Source: an uncultured Bryobacterales bacterium
GTDB lineage: Bacteria > Acidobacteriota > Terriglobia > Bryobacterales > UBA6623
NCBI GenBank assembly: GCA_951813605.1
Contig: OX638379.1
Coordinates: forward strand, 1,622,471-1,686,470
Length of the DNA: 64,000 nucleotides
Reading direction: 5' to 3'
Below, one piece after another: positions 9,027 to 18,848 of this stretch. The notes below the pieces were generated by a model. The model ran no database searches. It saw only the letters and a program-made list of their open reading frames with translations, and had not been told where the DNA came from. Numbering within the stretch: the first letter of the stretch is position 1; each line of letters opens with the position of its first letter. The translations under genes and the position numbers were made by a program.

Positions 9027-10661
9027 CTATTCCGCTTCGGCCGCCAACTGCTCGTACACGGCCTTCGCATGCTCGTACTCGGCGATAGCCTCTTCGGGCA
9101 GGACGCCCCGGTGCCTGGCGAGTTCCGACTCTACCCGGCTGACTAGGTACTCGACTTCCTCCCGGCGAGGCCGCAACGGCCTGCCCGGCACCGTGATGTG
9201 AAACGGAGCGCTGTGAGCGAAGCGCACGCGGCCGTCAGGGCGCTCGTAGCAGCGTACGGCGAGCCAAGTCGAGCTGTCGAACAAGAACTGCTCGTCGATC
9301 GGAGTCAGGTAGCCCCCGGCCGATTCGACCTGGTTGGCCGGCTCGAGGCGGCGGACGACCTTGCCTGCGGCAACGACCTCGATTGCCGTGACCGGGGTGG
9401 CGCTGCGAATCCAGCCCGTCAAGTGATAGGCACGGTCCTCGCTTGGCGCCTCTGCGAGTTCTCGTCCGGGATGGTGGTCGTTGACGCGCACATCCAGCAT
9501 GGGGCCCGTCGTGACGAAGCTGCGGCCTTCGTCGAGCCCCTCGATCCATCGCTCGTAAGAGAACTCCGGGCCCAGATGCACGTACACGCGGCCGAATCCC
9601 AGGGGGACGGGGTGAACGCCGGATGCGGTTCCGGCGGTAGGCCGCAGGCGGAAGCCGCAATTCAGCAACGCGTAGTAGTTCTCGAAGGTGAAGTCGATCC
9701 AGCCCTCTTCGGTAAAACCGTCGTCAGTCTGCTCGACCTGCATGTACGTTGCGGGCTGCTCACCGAAGTTGCGGAAGTGAAACGGCGCCCGCCACATGTG
9801 GTTGTTGGTGAGTTCGTACAGATCCACGTTCATCACTGGAACCAGCATCATTGACCAAGGCCAATTGTGCTTGTCGAGCTCAAGCAGCCCCCCCTCGTCG
9901 TGCACCTGCTCGGCAATCTGGCCCACGGGAGGTGCGCCCTGATTCAGGACGCTGCGATGGTTGAGTGCAAACACCGCGCCGAGGGTGTGGCGCACCCCGT
10001 TCACGGTGAAGATCTCGTATTCGGTGTTCATCGGATAGATGATGTGGTAGGGGTCGACTTCGACCGGCCGGGCTTCGACAGGAGGCGAGTTCTTATCGCC
10101 TTGGCTAGGGGGCGTACCCGCCGCCGTCACCCAGTACGTCAGGGGCAGCGCGACATTCAGATCCTCGGCCACGACCAGGACCGGTAAATCTCCCATGCTG
10201 CGGTGCACGTGGGTCTCTCCCGAGTACCAGCCGTGCCGTGCCATGTTAATCCAGCGCCGAAGCCGGAATTCGATCTCGGTTTCGCCTTCTCCAATGACCA
10301 CGGTCTTAGTGGCCGGCAGGTACTCCTTGCCGCGTGCGGCCATCACCGAATACGTACCAGGCGGCAGCTCGGTCGTGAAGGGGTGGGCAGACAAGGTGGT
10401 GTGTATCTCGACACTCTCGTCGGAACGCACCTTGCGGTAGGGAACGCTCGAGCCACCGGGGTCCGCAGACTGCGCCACGTACCAATCCCCGTGGCGATCC
10501 TGGATGTAGAGGCGTGCACCTACCGGAGAGCCGTCGGCGCTGTCCACGATGACGCCGCGCAGCTCCCCCAAACGGGAACTGCTGCAAGCGAGCAGCGTGG
10601 CAAGCAGGCAGCAAGCTCCGCCCGCCGCCATCATAGTCCCTCGTGTTCGCATCACCGTCAA
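9027..10661 (-). CDS. CehA/McbA-like metallohydrolase lipoprotein
   Basis: A 544-residue exported protein. The lipobox L-L-A-C (C26) follows a hydrophobic stretch, so it is probably a lipoprotein. Residues 33-135 look like a carboxypeptidase-regulatory or prealbumin-like beta domain. From about residue 140 it resembles the CehA/McbA branch of the PHP metallohydrolases, with W-Y-S-G-E-T-H-V-H-R-S (145-155) giving metal-binding histidines H151 and H153. A short charged helix ends the protein. Known members hydrolyse carbamates or phosphodiesters, but most are uncharacterised and the substrate here is unknown. It stands alone, with gene-free DNA on both sides. Confidence 0.65.
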   Translation of the reverse strand: MTVMRTRGTMMAAGGACCLLATLLACSSSRLGELRGVIVDSADGSPVGARLYIQDRHGDWYVAQSADPGGSSVPYRKVRSDESVEIHTTLSAHPFTTELPPGTYSVMAARGKEYLPATKTVVIGEGETEIEFRLRRWINMARHGWYSGETHVHRSMGDLPVLVVAEDLNVALPLTYWVTAAGTPPSQGDKNSPPVEARPVEVDPYHIIYPMNTEYEIFTVNGVRHTLGAVFALNHRSVLNQGAPPVGQIAEQVHDEGGLLELDKHNWPWSMMLVPVMNVDLYELTNNHMWRAPFHFRNFGEQPATYMQVEQTDDGFTEEGWIDFTFENYYALLNCGFRLRPTAGTASGVHPVPLGFGRVYVHLGPEFSYERWIEGLDEGRSFVTTGPMLDVRVNDHHPGRELAEAPSEDRAYHLTGWIRSATPVTAIEVVAAGKVVRRLEPANQVESAGGYLTPIDEQFLFDSSTWLAVRCYERPDGRVRFAHSAPFHITVPGRPLRPRREEVEYLVSRVESELARHRGVLPEEAIAEYEHAKAVYEQLAAEAE

Positions 10662-11142
10662 TCATAGGACGGGTCGGTGAACGGTGGAATCAGCATCGGG
10701 TCGCAATGCCGAGTATTTGGGCGCCGCCTGCTCGCGGTTCCCTGCGAGTGCTCGGAGAGTCGCGGGGAAGCCTGAAATACCCCAATGACGTCCGCAGGAA
10801 GATCGGACCTGATAGGCCTCAAGCGCTTATGAGTACGGCTCTCTCGCGCACGCCGAGGGCCTGAAACGGTTTCTGAATTGAGGGCTGGAGCCACTCCGCG
10901 ACAGGCCGCTGACCCGACGGAAGCTGCGCTGGAATACCGGGTGGCGGAAGCGGGGCATGGCCGCAATTATTACTGGCGGACTGTCACCGTCCAAAAAACT
11001 GACCCGACGATCCCGTGTCGAGCCCCGAAATTTGCCGGCGCCGCTCGCGGAGTCTGGACGAGCGGAAAACGAGTCCCGCCTTCGCGGCGGGCGTCCCGCT
11101 TCGGAATCGCTGACCCGCTCCCGCCAGAAAGGAGTGTACAGC

Positions 11143-11325
11143 ATGAAGCGGGATTGTTTCTCGACCGACTCGAGGCATGTCGCCGTGCCGCACGCGAACG
11201 GAATCTTCGTCCGCAAAGTGCAGGTCACGGCGACCCTTCGGCGGTGCGAGCCCGGCCATCGACGTCAGTGTGCCATGCCGCTTCTATTCGTAGTCGCGCT
11301 GTTGAATTTCTGTTTATTGCGATGA
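11143..11325 (+). CDS. Possible 60-residue small membrane protein
   Basis: A 60-residue frame preceded by AGAAAGGAG, a strong ribosome site about eight bases before the ATG. The first 40 residues are basic and polar. The last 17 (from C-A-M-P-L-L-F) are hydrophobic enough for one membrane segment, so the protein would be tail-anchored. I do not recognise the family. The frame stays open upstream of the ATG, as expected by chance in this GC-rich DNA, and no promoter is evident. The case rests only on the ribosome site and hydrophobic end. Confidence 0.25.
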   Translation: MKRDCFSTDSRHVAVPHANGIFVRKVQVTATLRRCEPGHRRQCAMPLLFVVALLNFCLLR

Positions 11326-11536
11326 AACAGCGCGAGAAGCTGGCGAATTGATTCGATTCCGGATCACCGAGAAATCGGATTAATCTCGTCTGGGAGAAGG
11401 CTTCCTATCGCGCTTTCCGTGGCCGCCTATGGATGCCAATGGCGATTGGCATCCGCCACTCTCCGAAGAATTTCCGCGTTTTCATCGGGTTCCGCCGGCG
11501 ATATCGACATAACCCGCGAGATCATGCTTTCTTTGC

Positions 11537-11565
11537 TAGACAACGTCGAGATCGACTGTTACAGT
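11537..11565 (+). promoter_or_regulatory. Candidate sigma-70-like promoter of the TonB receptor gene
   Basis: TAGACA at 11537-11542 and TACAGT at 11560-11565 are spaced by 17 bases. They lie 25 bases before the ATG, and a strong ribosome site GGGGAGG is at 11576-11582. Each hexamer is two mismatches or fewer from consensus. The very short leader leaves little room for further regulation. Confidence 0.4.
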
Positions 11566-11589
11566 GGCGCCTGACGGGGAGGTTCAGCC

Positions 11590-14500
11590 ATGCGTACGTT
11601 AAAGGCACTGATCATTGGGTTTGTTTTGACGGCTTCGACGTCGTTGGGCCAAGATGCTGCCATCCAGGGAGTCGTGACCGACAGTAGTGGGGCGGTGATC
11701 CCGGGAGCGACGGTGACTGTCGCGAATCTCGATACGGGTATCGCAAAGTCGGCCACCTCAAATGAAGTCGGCTTTTACGCCGTTCCGCTGTTGCGACAGG
11801 GTCGGTATTCGGTCACGTGCGCCAGCGAGGGCCTCGCCCCACAAGAGAGACCGGAGTTGCGCCTAGAAGTAGGCCAGACGGCTCGCATGGACTTCGAACT
11901 CGGCCTTGGTTCTGTGACTGAGTTCGTCGAGGTGTCGGCTGCGGCAACGTTGATCGAATCGGAAACGACCAGCGTTGGCCAAGTGATCGACGGCAACCGG
12001 ATCTTGGAGATGCCGCTGAATGGCCGCAACTACTTGTATCTGTCGCAATTCACTGTTGGCGTGTTGCCGTCGACCCAATTCTCAGCTGGAGCAACCGGAA
12101 GCTCCGGAAACAAGGGCAATCGCAACGGAGCCGAGGGAGGCTTTATCGCAGTTGGCCAGCACTCCTTTCAAAACAACGTGCTGTTAGACGGCGCCGACAA
12201 CAGCTCCCGTGCCTCAGGAGGCCCGCTGAGCTTCGAGATGCAAGCGGTGAAGCCCCCCGTGGACGCGGTTGGTGAATTCAAGGTTGTAACAAACAACACG
12301 GCCGCGGAGTATGGGTTTCGAACCGGTGCGAAGGTTCTTGTCTCGACCAAGTCCGGCACTAACGAATTCCATGGTTCCCTCTACGAGTTCCTCCGAAACG
12401 ATGCGTTGGACGGCACCAACTTCTTTGCCAATCGTGCGGGCTCGAGCAAGCCCCCGTATCGGCAGAATCAGTTTGGCGGGACATTCGGTGGCCCGATCGT
12501 CAGGAACAAGATGTTTTTCTTCGGCAGCTACCAGGGAACTCGCATTCGACTTGGCCGGAGCTTCACTTCGGGAGTCCCCAGTCGAGACATTCTGGAACGA
12601 GGTGACTTTTCGCAGCAGCCTGCCGTTCGTAGAAACGTATTCGATCCACTCACGCTGACGGGAAGCGGTGGCGGGGCGATCCGACAGCCGTTCCCGAACA
12701 ACATCATCCCGGCCACTCGCTTCGACCCCACTTCCGCGAATGTCCTGGCACTCTACCCCGCTCCAAACATCTCTGGTCGCGACCATCTCCCGAACAACTA
12801 CTTCTACTCCCCCTCCCAGACCAATGACGCGGATCAATATGATTTTCGATGGGACAACAATTTCAACGATTCCCAGCGCATGTTCGTTCGCTATTCGATA
12901 CGCGATCAAGACAAATTCAACCCCGGCCCCTTACCGTATCCGGCCATGGGTGGCACGGGGGAAACCGTGGTCATCGATGGAAACAATCTTGCGGTGAACT
13001 TGAGCAGTACGCTGGGCGCAACAATGCACAACGAGTTTCGGTTTGGCTACTCAGCCCTGCCGACCCGATTTGACATTCCCTTTGATGAGAACTGGAACGA
13101 AAGGCTGGGCATCAAGGGCGCCCCGGGGGACACGTTCGATGATGGTTTGGACCACGGATACGCCCGCTTTCAGGCTTCGGGCTTCCAGCCGATAGGACCT
13201 TTCTGGGTCTGGCCAAACCAAAACGAACTGCGCCTGTATCATATCGCCGACAATTTCCTGTGGCAAAAGGGCGGCCATAGCCTCAAGTTCGGCGGCGAAT
13301 TTCGGAGGACATCGGTCTTTAAGTGGGCACAGCGGATGCGACGGGGCTTTTTTCAGTTCAACGGCGTATACACGGCCGAACAGCCGAATGTTGGCCGTAG
13401 TCGAAGCCAAACCGGGAACGGTATGGCCGACTTCATGCTGGGCTGGGCAAGCAACGGGAGATACGGGAATCAGAAGGGTGAGTTGCCGGGGATCGCACCC
13501 TACTACGGCTTCTTCGTTCAGGACGATTGGAAGATCACGCCGAAACTGACCCTGAACCTGGGACTGCGCTGGGAACTGTTCCAGACGCCGTACTTCCCCG
13601 ACCCCGAAAATCAGACTGTTGTTCGTCTACTGACCGAAGTGAATGGCGTGAGTCGCGATCAGGAAAAACTGGTGTTTCCGGAGAGCGGAAGGGACTGCGG
13701 ATGCGAAAATGACTTCAACAATTTCGCGCCACGATTGGGTCTGGCGTACCGGCTGTCGGACAAGACCGTGATTCGGACGGGCGTCGGCATCTATTACGGA
13801 GAAGCCGACTACATCATGAACGAAGTCGCGCGCTTCTACACGGGCCCTCCGAAATACCTCGAAATCTTCCTTCCGCAGAGCAGGGAGCGGACAGAGTTCT
13901 TTGTTCAGGAGGGCTTCCCGACACCCTTTGTCGTTGGGGAAGTTCCCCTGAACGTTGACGTCCACACGGTCGAAGATTTCCTTCCCACACTATATGTGGG
14001 CCAATGGTTCTTCGACATCCAGCGCAGTCTGCCGGGGGACATGTTGCTGACGATCGCCTATAACGGAAATGCGACCTCCCATCTGAACAGGACGCGGAAC
14101 GTCAACACGCCGGTTCAGCCCCACGCCACGACTCGCTGGCAGGCCCGACGAATCCGACCGGAATGGCGCAACGTGATCCGGCATGAGAACGCAGTCAACG
14201 GAAATTACCAAGCGCTTACGCTGAAGGCGGAGAAGCGCTTCAGCCAAGGATTCTCGTTCCTCAGTTCGTTTACGTGGTCACATAACATCGACTACGGCAA
14301 CGAAGTGTTCACCCAAGGTACGGCCGGAGCCGCCGCGTCCAATTACGATATCAGCCGTGAGCGAGGGCATTCGGCCCTCGATCGGCGTCTTGTCTACAAC
14401 ATGAGTTTCCTGTACGAACTGCCGTTTGGCCAGGGCAAAGAGTGGTTGCAGTCGGGCCCGGCGAGTTGGTTCTTTGGGGGCTGGCAGGTTGGAGGGATCC

Positions 14501-14916
14501 TTGGCCTGCTCGGCGGTACCCCTGACCACCACAGCTTCAATGTGAACAACCAGAACAACGGGGGCCGTGTCCGAGGAGACTGGGTCAGAAATCCCAATCT
14601 ACCTCCCGCGGAGCGGACAATCGACCGCTGGTTCGACACCGAGTTCGTCACCGCCAGCGCCCCGGGGATGATCGGCAATGCTGGCCGCAACCTGATTTGG
14701 GGACCAGGGCGCAGCAACTTCGACATCATGATTGCGAAGAACTTCAGGATGCCCAAAGAGGGCCATCGCCTGCAGTTCCGCTTCGAGTCATTCAACCTCA
14801 CCAACACTCCCCACTGGGGAAGCCCGAACGTAAACGTGGGTACTCCGGCAGCGGGGACGATCAATCAAGCCGACGATCCGCGCCGAATTCAGTTCGGCTT
14901 GAAGTACGTGTTCTAG
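11590..14916 (+). CDS. TonB-dependent receptor, Oar-like with carboxypeptidase-regulatory domain
   Basis: Outer-membrane receptor of 1108 residues. It has a signal peptide (1-20), then a carboxypeptidase-regulatory-like beta domain (about 22-110, with G-V-V-T-D-S-S-G-A-V-I-P-G-A) and a plug region (about 120-240, with L-E-M-P-L-N-G-R-N-Y). A long beta-barrel follows, ending in a terminal phenylalanine (L-K-Y-V-F), the usual barrel-assembly signal. This arrangement is the Oar-like receptor abundant in Acidobacteria. Such receptors import or bind large substrates, with energy from TonB-ExbBD, which is not encoded here. It is followed after 220 bases by two DUF1549/DUF1501 pairs on the same strand, so a shared substrate is plausible but unproven. 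Start supported by GGGGAGG and the signal peptide. Confidence 0.9.
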   Translation: MRTLKALIIGFVLTASTSLGQDAAIQGVVTDSSGAVIPGATVTVANLDTGIAKSATSNEVGFYAVPLLRQGRYSVTCASEGLAPQERPELRLEVGQTARMDFELGLGSVTEFVEVSAAATLIESETTSVGQVIDGNRILEMPLNGRNYLYLSQFTVGVLPSTQFSAGATGSSGNKGNRNGAEGGFIAVGQHSFQNNVLLDGADNSSRASGGPLSFEMQAVKPPVDAVGEFKVVTNNTAAEYGFRTGAKVLVSTKSGTNEFHGSLYEFLRNDALDGTNFFANRAGSSKPPYRQNQFGGTFGGPIVRNKMFFFGSYQGTRIRLGRSFTSGVPSRDILERGDFSQQPAVRRNVFDPLTLTGSGGGAIRQPFPNNIIPATRFDPTSANVLALYPAPNISGRDHLPNNYFYSPSQTNDADQYDFRWDNNFNDSQRMFVRYSIRDQDKFNPGPLPYPAMGGTGETVVIDGNNLAVNLSSTLGATMHNEFRFGYSALPTRFDIPFDENWNERLGIKGAPGDTFDDGLDHGYARFQASGFQPIGPFWVWPNQNELRLYHIADNFLWQKGGHSLKFGGEFRRTSVFKWAQRMRRGFFQFNGVYTAEQPNVGRSRSQTGNGMADFMLGWASNGRYGNQKGELPGIAPYYGFFVQDDWKITPKLTLNLGLRWELFQTPYFPDPENQTVVRLLTEVNGVSRDQEKLVFPESGRDCGCENDFNNFAPRLGLAYRLSDKTVIRTGVGIYYGEADYIMNEVARFYTGPPKYLEIFLPQSRERTEFFVQEGFPTPFVVGEVPLNVDVHTVEDFLPTLYVGQWFFDIQRSLPGDMLLTIAYNGNATSHLNRTRNVNTPVQPHATTRWQARRIRPEWRNVIRHENAVNGNYQALTLKAEKRFSQGFSFLSSFTWSHNIDYGNEVFTQGTAGAAASNYDISRERGHSALDRRLVYNMSFLYELPFGQGKEWLQSGPASWFFGGWQVGGILGLLGGTPDHHSFNVNNQNNGGRVRGDWVRNPNLPPAERTIDRWFDTEFVTASAPGMIGNAGRNLIWGPGRSNFDIMIAKNFRMPKEGHRLQFRFESFNLTNTPHWGSPNVNVGTPAAGTINQADDPRRIQFGLKYVF

Positions 14917-15136
14917 CCTTGAGACGTCGGGTCAGCATTGACGGGACCGCCCGCTTGTCGCTGCAGCGGTGGCCAGAGCCGGAGCAGTGGCCTCCGTGTC
15001 AGGCGGGATACGCCCCTGGCCCGATACCTACGGCACATCCGGGGCCGGGCTTGCGCCGGAATCTGAATGCGCCACGCTCTCGGGCCAATGGAGGACGCGG
15101 GTCAATAGACAGAGCTTGCACGCTAGGGAACGATCT

Positions 15137-17398
15137 ATGACCGGCAGGAAATCGTCACTGATCAAAGCCGGGATTCTGCTGGGAAGCCTGCTCCTCCTCC
15201 CGAGGATCCCCAGCGCTTCACCGTCGGAGGACCCTTTCACGTCCGACCAGCGCGGCTACTGGGCGTTTCAGAAGGTCATTGGCCCGGAGGTTCCTGCGGC
15301 AAGGCAAGAGCACTGGATTCGCAACGCTATCGACGCATTCGTCCTGGCGCGCCTCGAAGCAGAAGGGATTTCCGTCTCGCCGCCCGCCGACCGCATCACC
15401 TTGCTTCGCCGGGCGACTTTCGACTTGATCGGACTTCCCCCGACGCCGGAGGAGGTCACCGCATTCCTACGGGATGATTCCCCGCGAGCGTTCCAGAAGT
15501 TGATCGATCGCTTGCTCGGATCCCCGCACCACGGGGAGCGATGGGCGCGCCACTGGCTCGATGTCGCACGCTACGCAGAGAGTGGAGGCTTCAAGCTCGA
15601 CTTGACTCGCCCGAACGCTTGGCGCTACCGCGACTACGTGATCAGGGCGCTCAACCAGGACAAGCCCTACGACGAGTTCATTCGCGAGCAGATTGCCGGG
15701 GACGAGTTCCGACCGGACGATCCCGAGGCGCGGATTGCAACCGCATTCAATCGTCACTATCCGGACGAGACTCAGATCAGTATCCTGCTTCGCCGCCAGG
15801 AGATTCTCAACGACATCACGGACACCGTAGGGGCAGCTTTCCTCGGACTGACAGTGGGATGTGCCCAGTGCCACGACCACAAGTACGATCCAATCCTGCA
15901 GGCGGACTACTACCGTCTGCAAGCATTCTTTGCCAACATCCGGTCCGACGATGAGATTGCATTGTGGTCGGATGAACAAGTTCGGGAGCACGGCCAGAAG
16001 CAAGCCGCTTGGAAAGAGGCTACCGGTTCGATTCGCGACGAGATCGAGTCAATCCTCGCGCCCGTCCGTAAGACAAACTTTGAGACTCAAGTCAAGAAGT
16101 TCCCCAAGGACGTCCAGACAGCGTTCCTCAAGCCCGACCCGGAACGGACCACCATCGAGCGGTGGCTCTGGCACAAAGAACAATGGCGCCTGAATCCGGA
16201 TGAGCACCGTCTCGCCAACATGCTCAAGGGTGAGAGCAGGGAGCGATACGAAGAGCTGAAGGCGGCATTGGAGGAACACGACGATCTATACGTTCCCGAT
16301 CCTCCCGCTGGCACCGGGATTCGGGAAATGGGCACCGATCCCCCTCCCACGCGCGTACTCAAGGGCGGCGTCGTGGGAGCGGAACTAGAGGAAGTCCCAC
16401 CCGGCTTCCCTTCGATCCTCCAACCGGGTCCGGCACTCATAAAACCTTCCCCAGGGAACAAGTCGAGTGGACGGCGAACAGCGCTGGCGCACTGGCTGGC
16501 GAGCCGGGAGAATCCCTTGACCGCGCGCGTGATGGTCAATCGCATCTGGGCGCACCACTTCGGTAGCGGGATTGTCGCGACGCCCAGCGATTTCGGGATG
16601 ATGGGCGAGCGCCCCACACATCCCGAGCTTCTCGACTGGCTGGCGGCGGAGTTCGTCAGAAGCGGATGGAGCATCAAGCGCATTCACCGGCTAATCATGG
16701 AATCGAACACCTACCAGCAAGCTTCGACGTACCGTGCGGACGCAGATTCTGCGGATCCCTTGAACGCGTTGCGGTGGCGATTTGCCCCGCGGAGGCTTGA
16801 GGCGGAAGTAATTCGGGACACTTCACTCGCGGTGGCGGGCCTGCTTGACCGAGAGGCTGGTGGCCCGGGCGTTTTTCCGGACCTGCCTCAAAACGCGCCG
16901 GTTCCGGCTGGCGGATGGGAGGTGTCGGAAGACCGATCCGACCATCACAGGCGAAGCATCTATGTTTTCGTGAGGCGCAATTCCCAGTATCCGATGCTCC
17001 AGGTGTTTGATATGCCGGACACCCTATCTTCCTGCTCCCGGCGCACTATCTCAACCACGGCGCCCCAAGCTCTTGCGTTACTCAATAGCAAGCTCACGTT
17101 GGCCTGGGCGCAGGCCTTCGCTGGCAGAGTGATCCGTCTGGCAGGCGAAGATGTCTACGCTCAGATCGACAACGCCTATAGGCTGGCATACTCGCGCGGG
17201 CCCGACGCCAAAGCGAAGGACTTGGCGCTGACCTTCTTCCATCGTCATCGCGAGATCATTGCCGAGCGAGCGTCGAGAGACGAGGAGTTGGCACTTCCGC
17301 AGCCAATGCCAGAAGGGGTCAGCCCGATTGACGGGGCCACCTTAGTAGATCTTTGCCACATGCTGATGACCTCCAGCGAATTCATCTATTTGAATTGA
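15137..17398 (+). CDS. DUF1549/DUF1553 secreted protein, copy 1
   Basis: Exported protein with an N-terminal DUF1549 (PSCyt2) and a C-terminal DUF1553 (PSD1) domain; the function of the family is unknown. The start at 15137 is chosen because a signal peptide (I-K-A-G-I-L-L-G-S-L-L-L-L-P) follows at once; the frame stays open for 56 codons upstream but without signal character. From this start it has 753 residues. The family's G-C-A-Q-C-H-D-H-K-Y-D-P motif is at about residues 241-252 and contains a haem-like CxxCH. G-E-R-W-A-R-H-W-L-D precedes it. The DUF1553 half holds H-P-E-L-L-D-W-L-A and T-T-A-P-Q-A-L-A-L-L-N. A DUF1501 gene follows after 7 bases, the usual partner. Confidence 0.9.
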   Translation: MTGRKSSLIKAGILLGSLLLLPRIPSASPSEDPFTSDQRGYWAFQKVIGPEVPAARQEHWIRNAIDAFVLARLEAEGISVSPPADRITLLRRATFDLIGLPPTPEEVTAFLRDDSPRAFQKLIDRLLGSPHHGERWARHWLDVARYAESGGFKLDLTRPNAWRYRDYVIRALNQDKPYDEFIREQIAGDEFRPDDPEARIATAFNRHYPDETQISILLRRQEILNDITDTVGAAFLGLTVGCAQCHDHKYDPILQADYYRLQAFFANIRSDDEIALWSDEQVREHGQKQAAWKEATGSIRDEIESILAPVRKTNFETQVKKFPKDVQTAFLKPDPERTTIERWLWHKEQWRLNPDEHRLANMLKGESRERYEELKAALEEHDDLYVPDPPAGTGIREMGTDPPPTRVLKGGVVGAELEEVPPGFPSILQPGPALIKPSPGNKSSGRRTALAHWLASRENPLTARVMVNRIWAHHFGSGIVATPSDFGMMGERPTHPELLDWLAAEFVRSGWSIKRIHRLIMESNTYQQASTYRADADSADPLNALRWRFAPRRLEAEVIRDTSLAVAGLLDREAGGPGVFPDLPQNAPVPAGGWEVSEDRSDHHRRSIYVFVRRNSQYPMLQVFDMPDTLSSCSRRTISTTAPQALALLNSKLTLAWAQAFAGRVIRLAGEDVYAQIDNAYRLAYSRGPDAKAKDLALTFFHRHREIIAERASRDEELALPQPMPEGVSPIDGATLVDLCHMLMTSSEFIYLN

Positions 17399-17405
17399 GT
17401 GCAGC

Positions 17406-18848
17406 ATGAGAACCGACAGATCTTCGTCTCCGCCACAACCCTGTTCCCGCAGGGCCTTCCTGAACTCAGCGGGCCGGAATCTCGGGGTGGTAGCGCTCGG
17501 ATACCTGTTGCAGCGTGACGGGCTCCTACCTGCCGCGTCCCGGCCCGCGGGGCGCGCGGAGGACCCGCTGACGGCGAAGATCCCGCACCACGCCCCAACA
17601 GCGAAGTCGGTCATTTGGCTTTTCATGGAGGGCGGACCCAGCCATATAGATCTGTTCGATCCTAAACCGGAGTTGGATCGGCTTGCGGGCCAGGTCATGC
17701 CAGAGTCCTTCGGGAGAGTGACGAGTGCGATGGGAACTGAGGGCAATCCTCTCATGCCGTCCACTCGGAAGTGGCGGCAGTACGGAGATAGCGGTACGTG
17801 GATTTCCGATCTCTACCCCAGCCTCCCGCACCACGTGGATGAACTGGCTGTAATCCGCTCGTGCTGGGCCGACCATCTCAACCACGTGAACGCGGTATGG
17901 CAGATGAACACCGGTTCGACCTTGGCGGGCCGCCCGGCCATGGGCTCATGGATCACCTACGGGCTCGGTTCCGCCAACCAGGATTTGCCCACCTTCGTTG
18001 TCCTGGCAGACGATCGGCCCGTGAACGGCGGGGCAAACAACTGGAGCGCGGGCTTCTTGCCCGCGACCTACCAAGGCACGGCCTTTCGTCAGCAGGGCCC
18101 ACCGATCCTCCACTTGAGCCCGCCCGGGACGATCGGAGAGAAACAGCAAAGCAGCAAACTGAGTTTCTTGACTGAGCTGGACCAACTGTACGCAGCCGAC
18201 AAGTACAACGACGAAATCGCTGCGCGTGTCAGGTCCTACGAATTGGCCTTTCGGATGCAAACCGCCGCGCCGGAAGCGGTCGATTTGTCAAAGGAGTCCG
18301 AGGCGACCAAGACGCTCTACGGAATGGACGACGAGCTCAGCGCAAAGCTTGGCTCCAACTGTCTGCTGGCCCGCCGCTTGGTCGAACGCGGGGTGCGCTT
18401 CGTGGAAGTGTATTGCGGAAGCGGAAGCGGCTGGGATGCCCACACGAAGCTGGACGTTAACCACGAGAAGATGTGTGCGATCTCCGATCGGCCGATAGCT
18501 GGCCTACTCTCTGACTTGAAGGCGCGCGGCCTGCTGGATCAAACGCTCGTGGTTTGGGGCGGCGAGTTCGGCCGCACTCCGTTCACACAGAACGAGATGG
18601 GGCGGGACCATAATCCGTGGGGCTTTACGATGTGGATGACCGGAGGCGGAGTGAAGGGCGGACAAGTCGTGGGAACCACGGATGCCATTGGGCTGCGGGC
18701 CATCGATCGGCCCTGCCACGTTCACGATATTCACGCAACAGTTCTGCACTTACTGGGGCTGAACCACACCAACCTGACCTACCTGCACAACGGCCGGGCC
18801 GAGCGACCCACGATCAATGCTGGTGCAGTGATTAGAGATCTAATCTGA
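17406..18848 (+). CDS. DUF1501 Tat-exported protein, copy 1
   Basis: A 480-residue DUF1501 protein, a family with a sulfatase/alkaline-phosphatase-like fold but no established reaction. The N-terminus has S-R-R-A-F-L followed by a hydrophobic segment, a twin-arginine signal, so it should be exported folded. The conserved segments F-M-E-G-G-P-S-H-I-D-L-F-D-P-K, V-W-G-G-E-F-G-R-T-P, G-R-D-H-N-P-W-G-F and the C-terminal D-I-H-A-T-V-L-H-L-L-G are all present. The gene starts 7 bases after its DUF1549/DUF1553 partner, so the two are surely co-transcribed. It is paralogous along its whole length to the protein at 21866-23332. Confidence 0.9.
   Translation: MRTDRSSSPPQPCSRRAFLNSAGRNLGVVALGYLLQRDGLLPAASRPAGRAEDPLTAKIPHHAPTAKSVIWLFMEGGPSHIDLFDPKPELDRLAGQVMPESFGRVTSAMGTEGNPLMPSTRKWRQYGDSGTWISDLYPSLPHHVDELAVIRSCWADHLNHVNAVWQMNTGSTLAGRPAMGSWITYGLGSANQDLPTFVVLADDRPVNGGANNWSAGFLPATYQGTAFRQQGPPILHLSPPGTIGEKQQSSKLSFLTELDQLYAADKYNDEIAARVRSYELAFRMQTAAPEAVDLSKESEATKTLYGMDDELSAKLGSNCLLARRLVERGVRFVEVYCGSGSGWDAHTKLDVNHEKMCAISDRPIAGLLSDLKARGLLDQTLVVWGGEFGRTPFTQNEMGRDHNPWGFTMWMTGGGVKGGQVVGTTDAIGLRAIDRPCHVHDIHATVLHLLGLNHTNLTYLHNGRAERPTINAGAVIRDLI

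Larger units (their letters stand above)
10662..11589. other. Long gene-poor stretch upstream of the TonB receptor gene
   Basis: 928 bases between divergent genes. It contains a candidate promoter and ribosome site for the receptor (near 11537-11582) and one short open frame with a good ribosome site (11143-11325), both listed separately. The rest shows no recognisable protein on either strand. Confidence 0.45.

Noticed and set aside
10975..11020. Possible insertion-sequence terminus (CTGTCACCGTCC and AAAAAACTGACCC)
   Set aside because: It resembles ends of some transposons, but no matching opposite end or transposase is nearby, so it cannot be supported.
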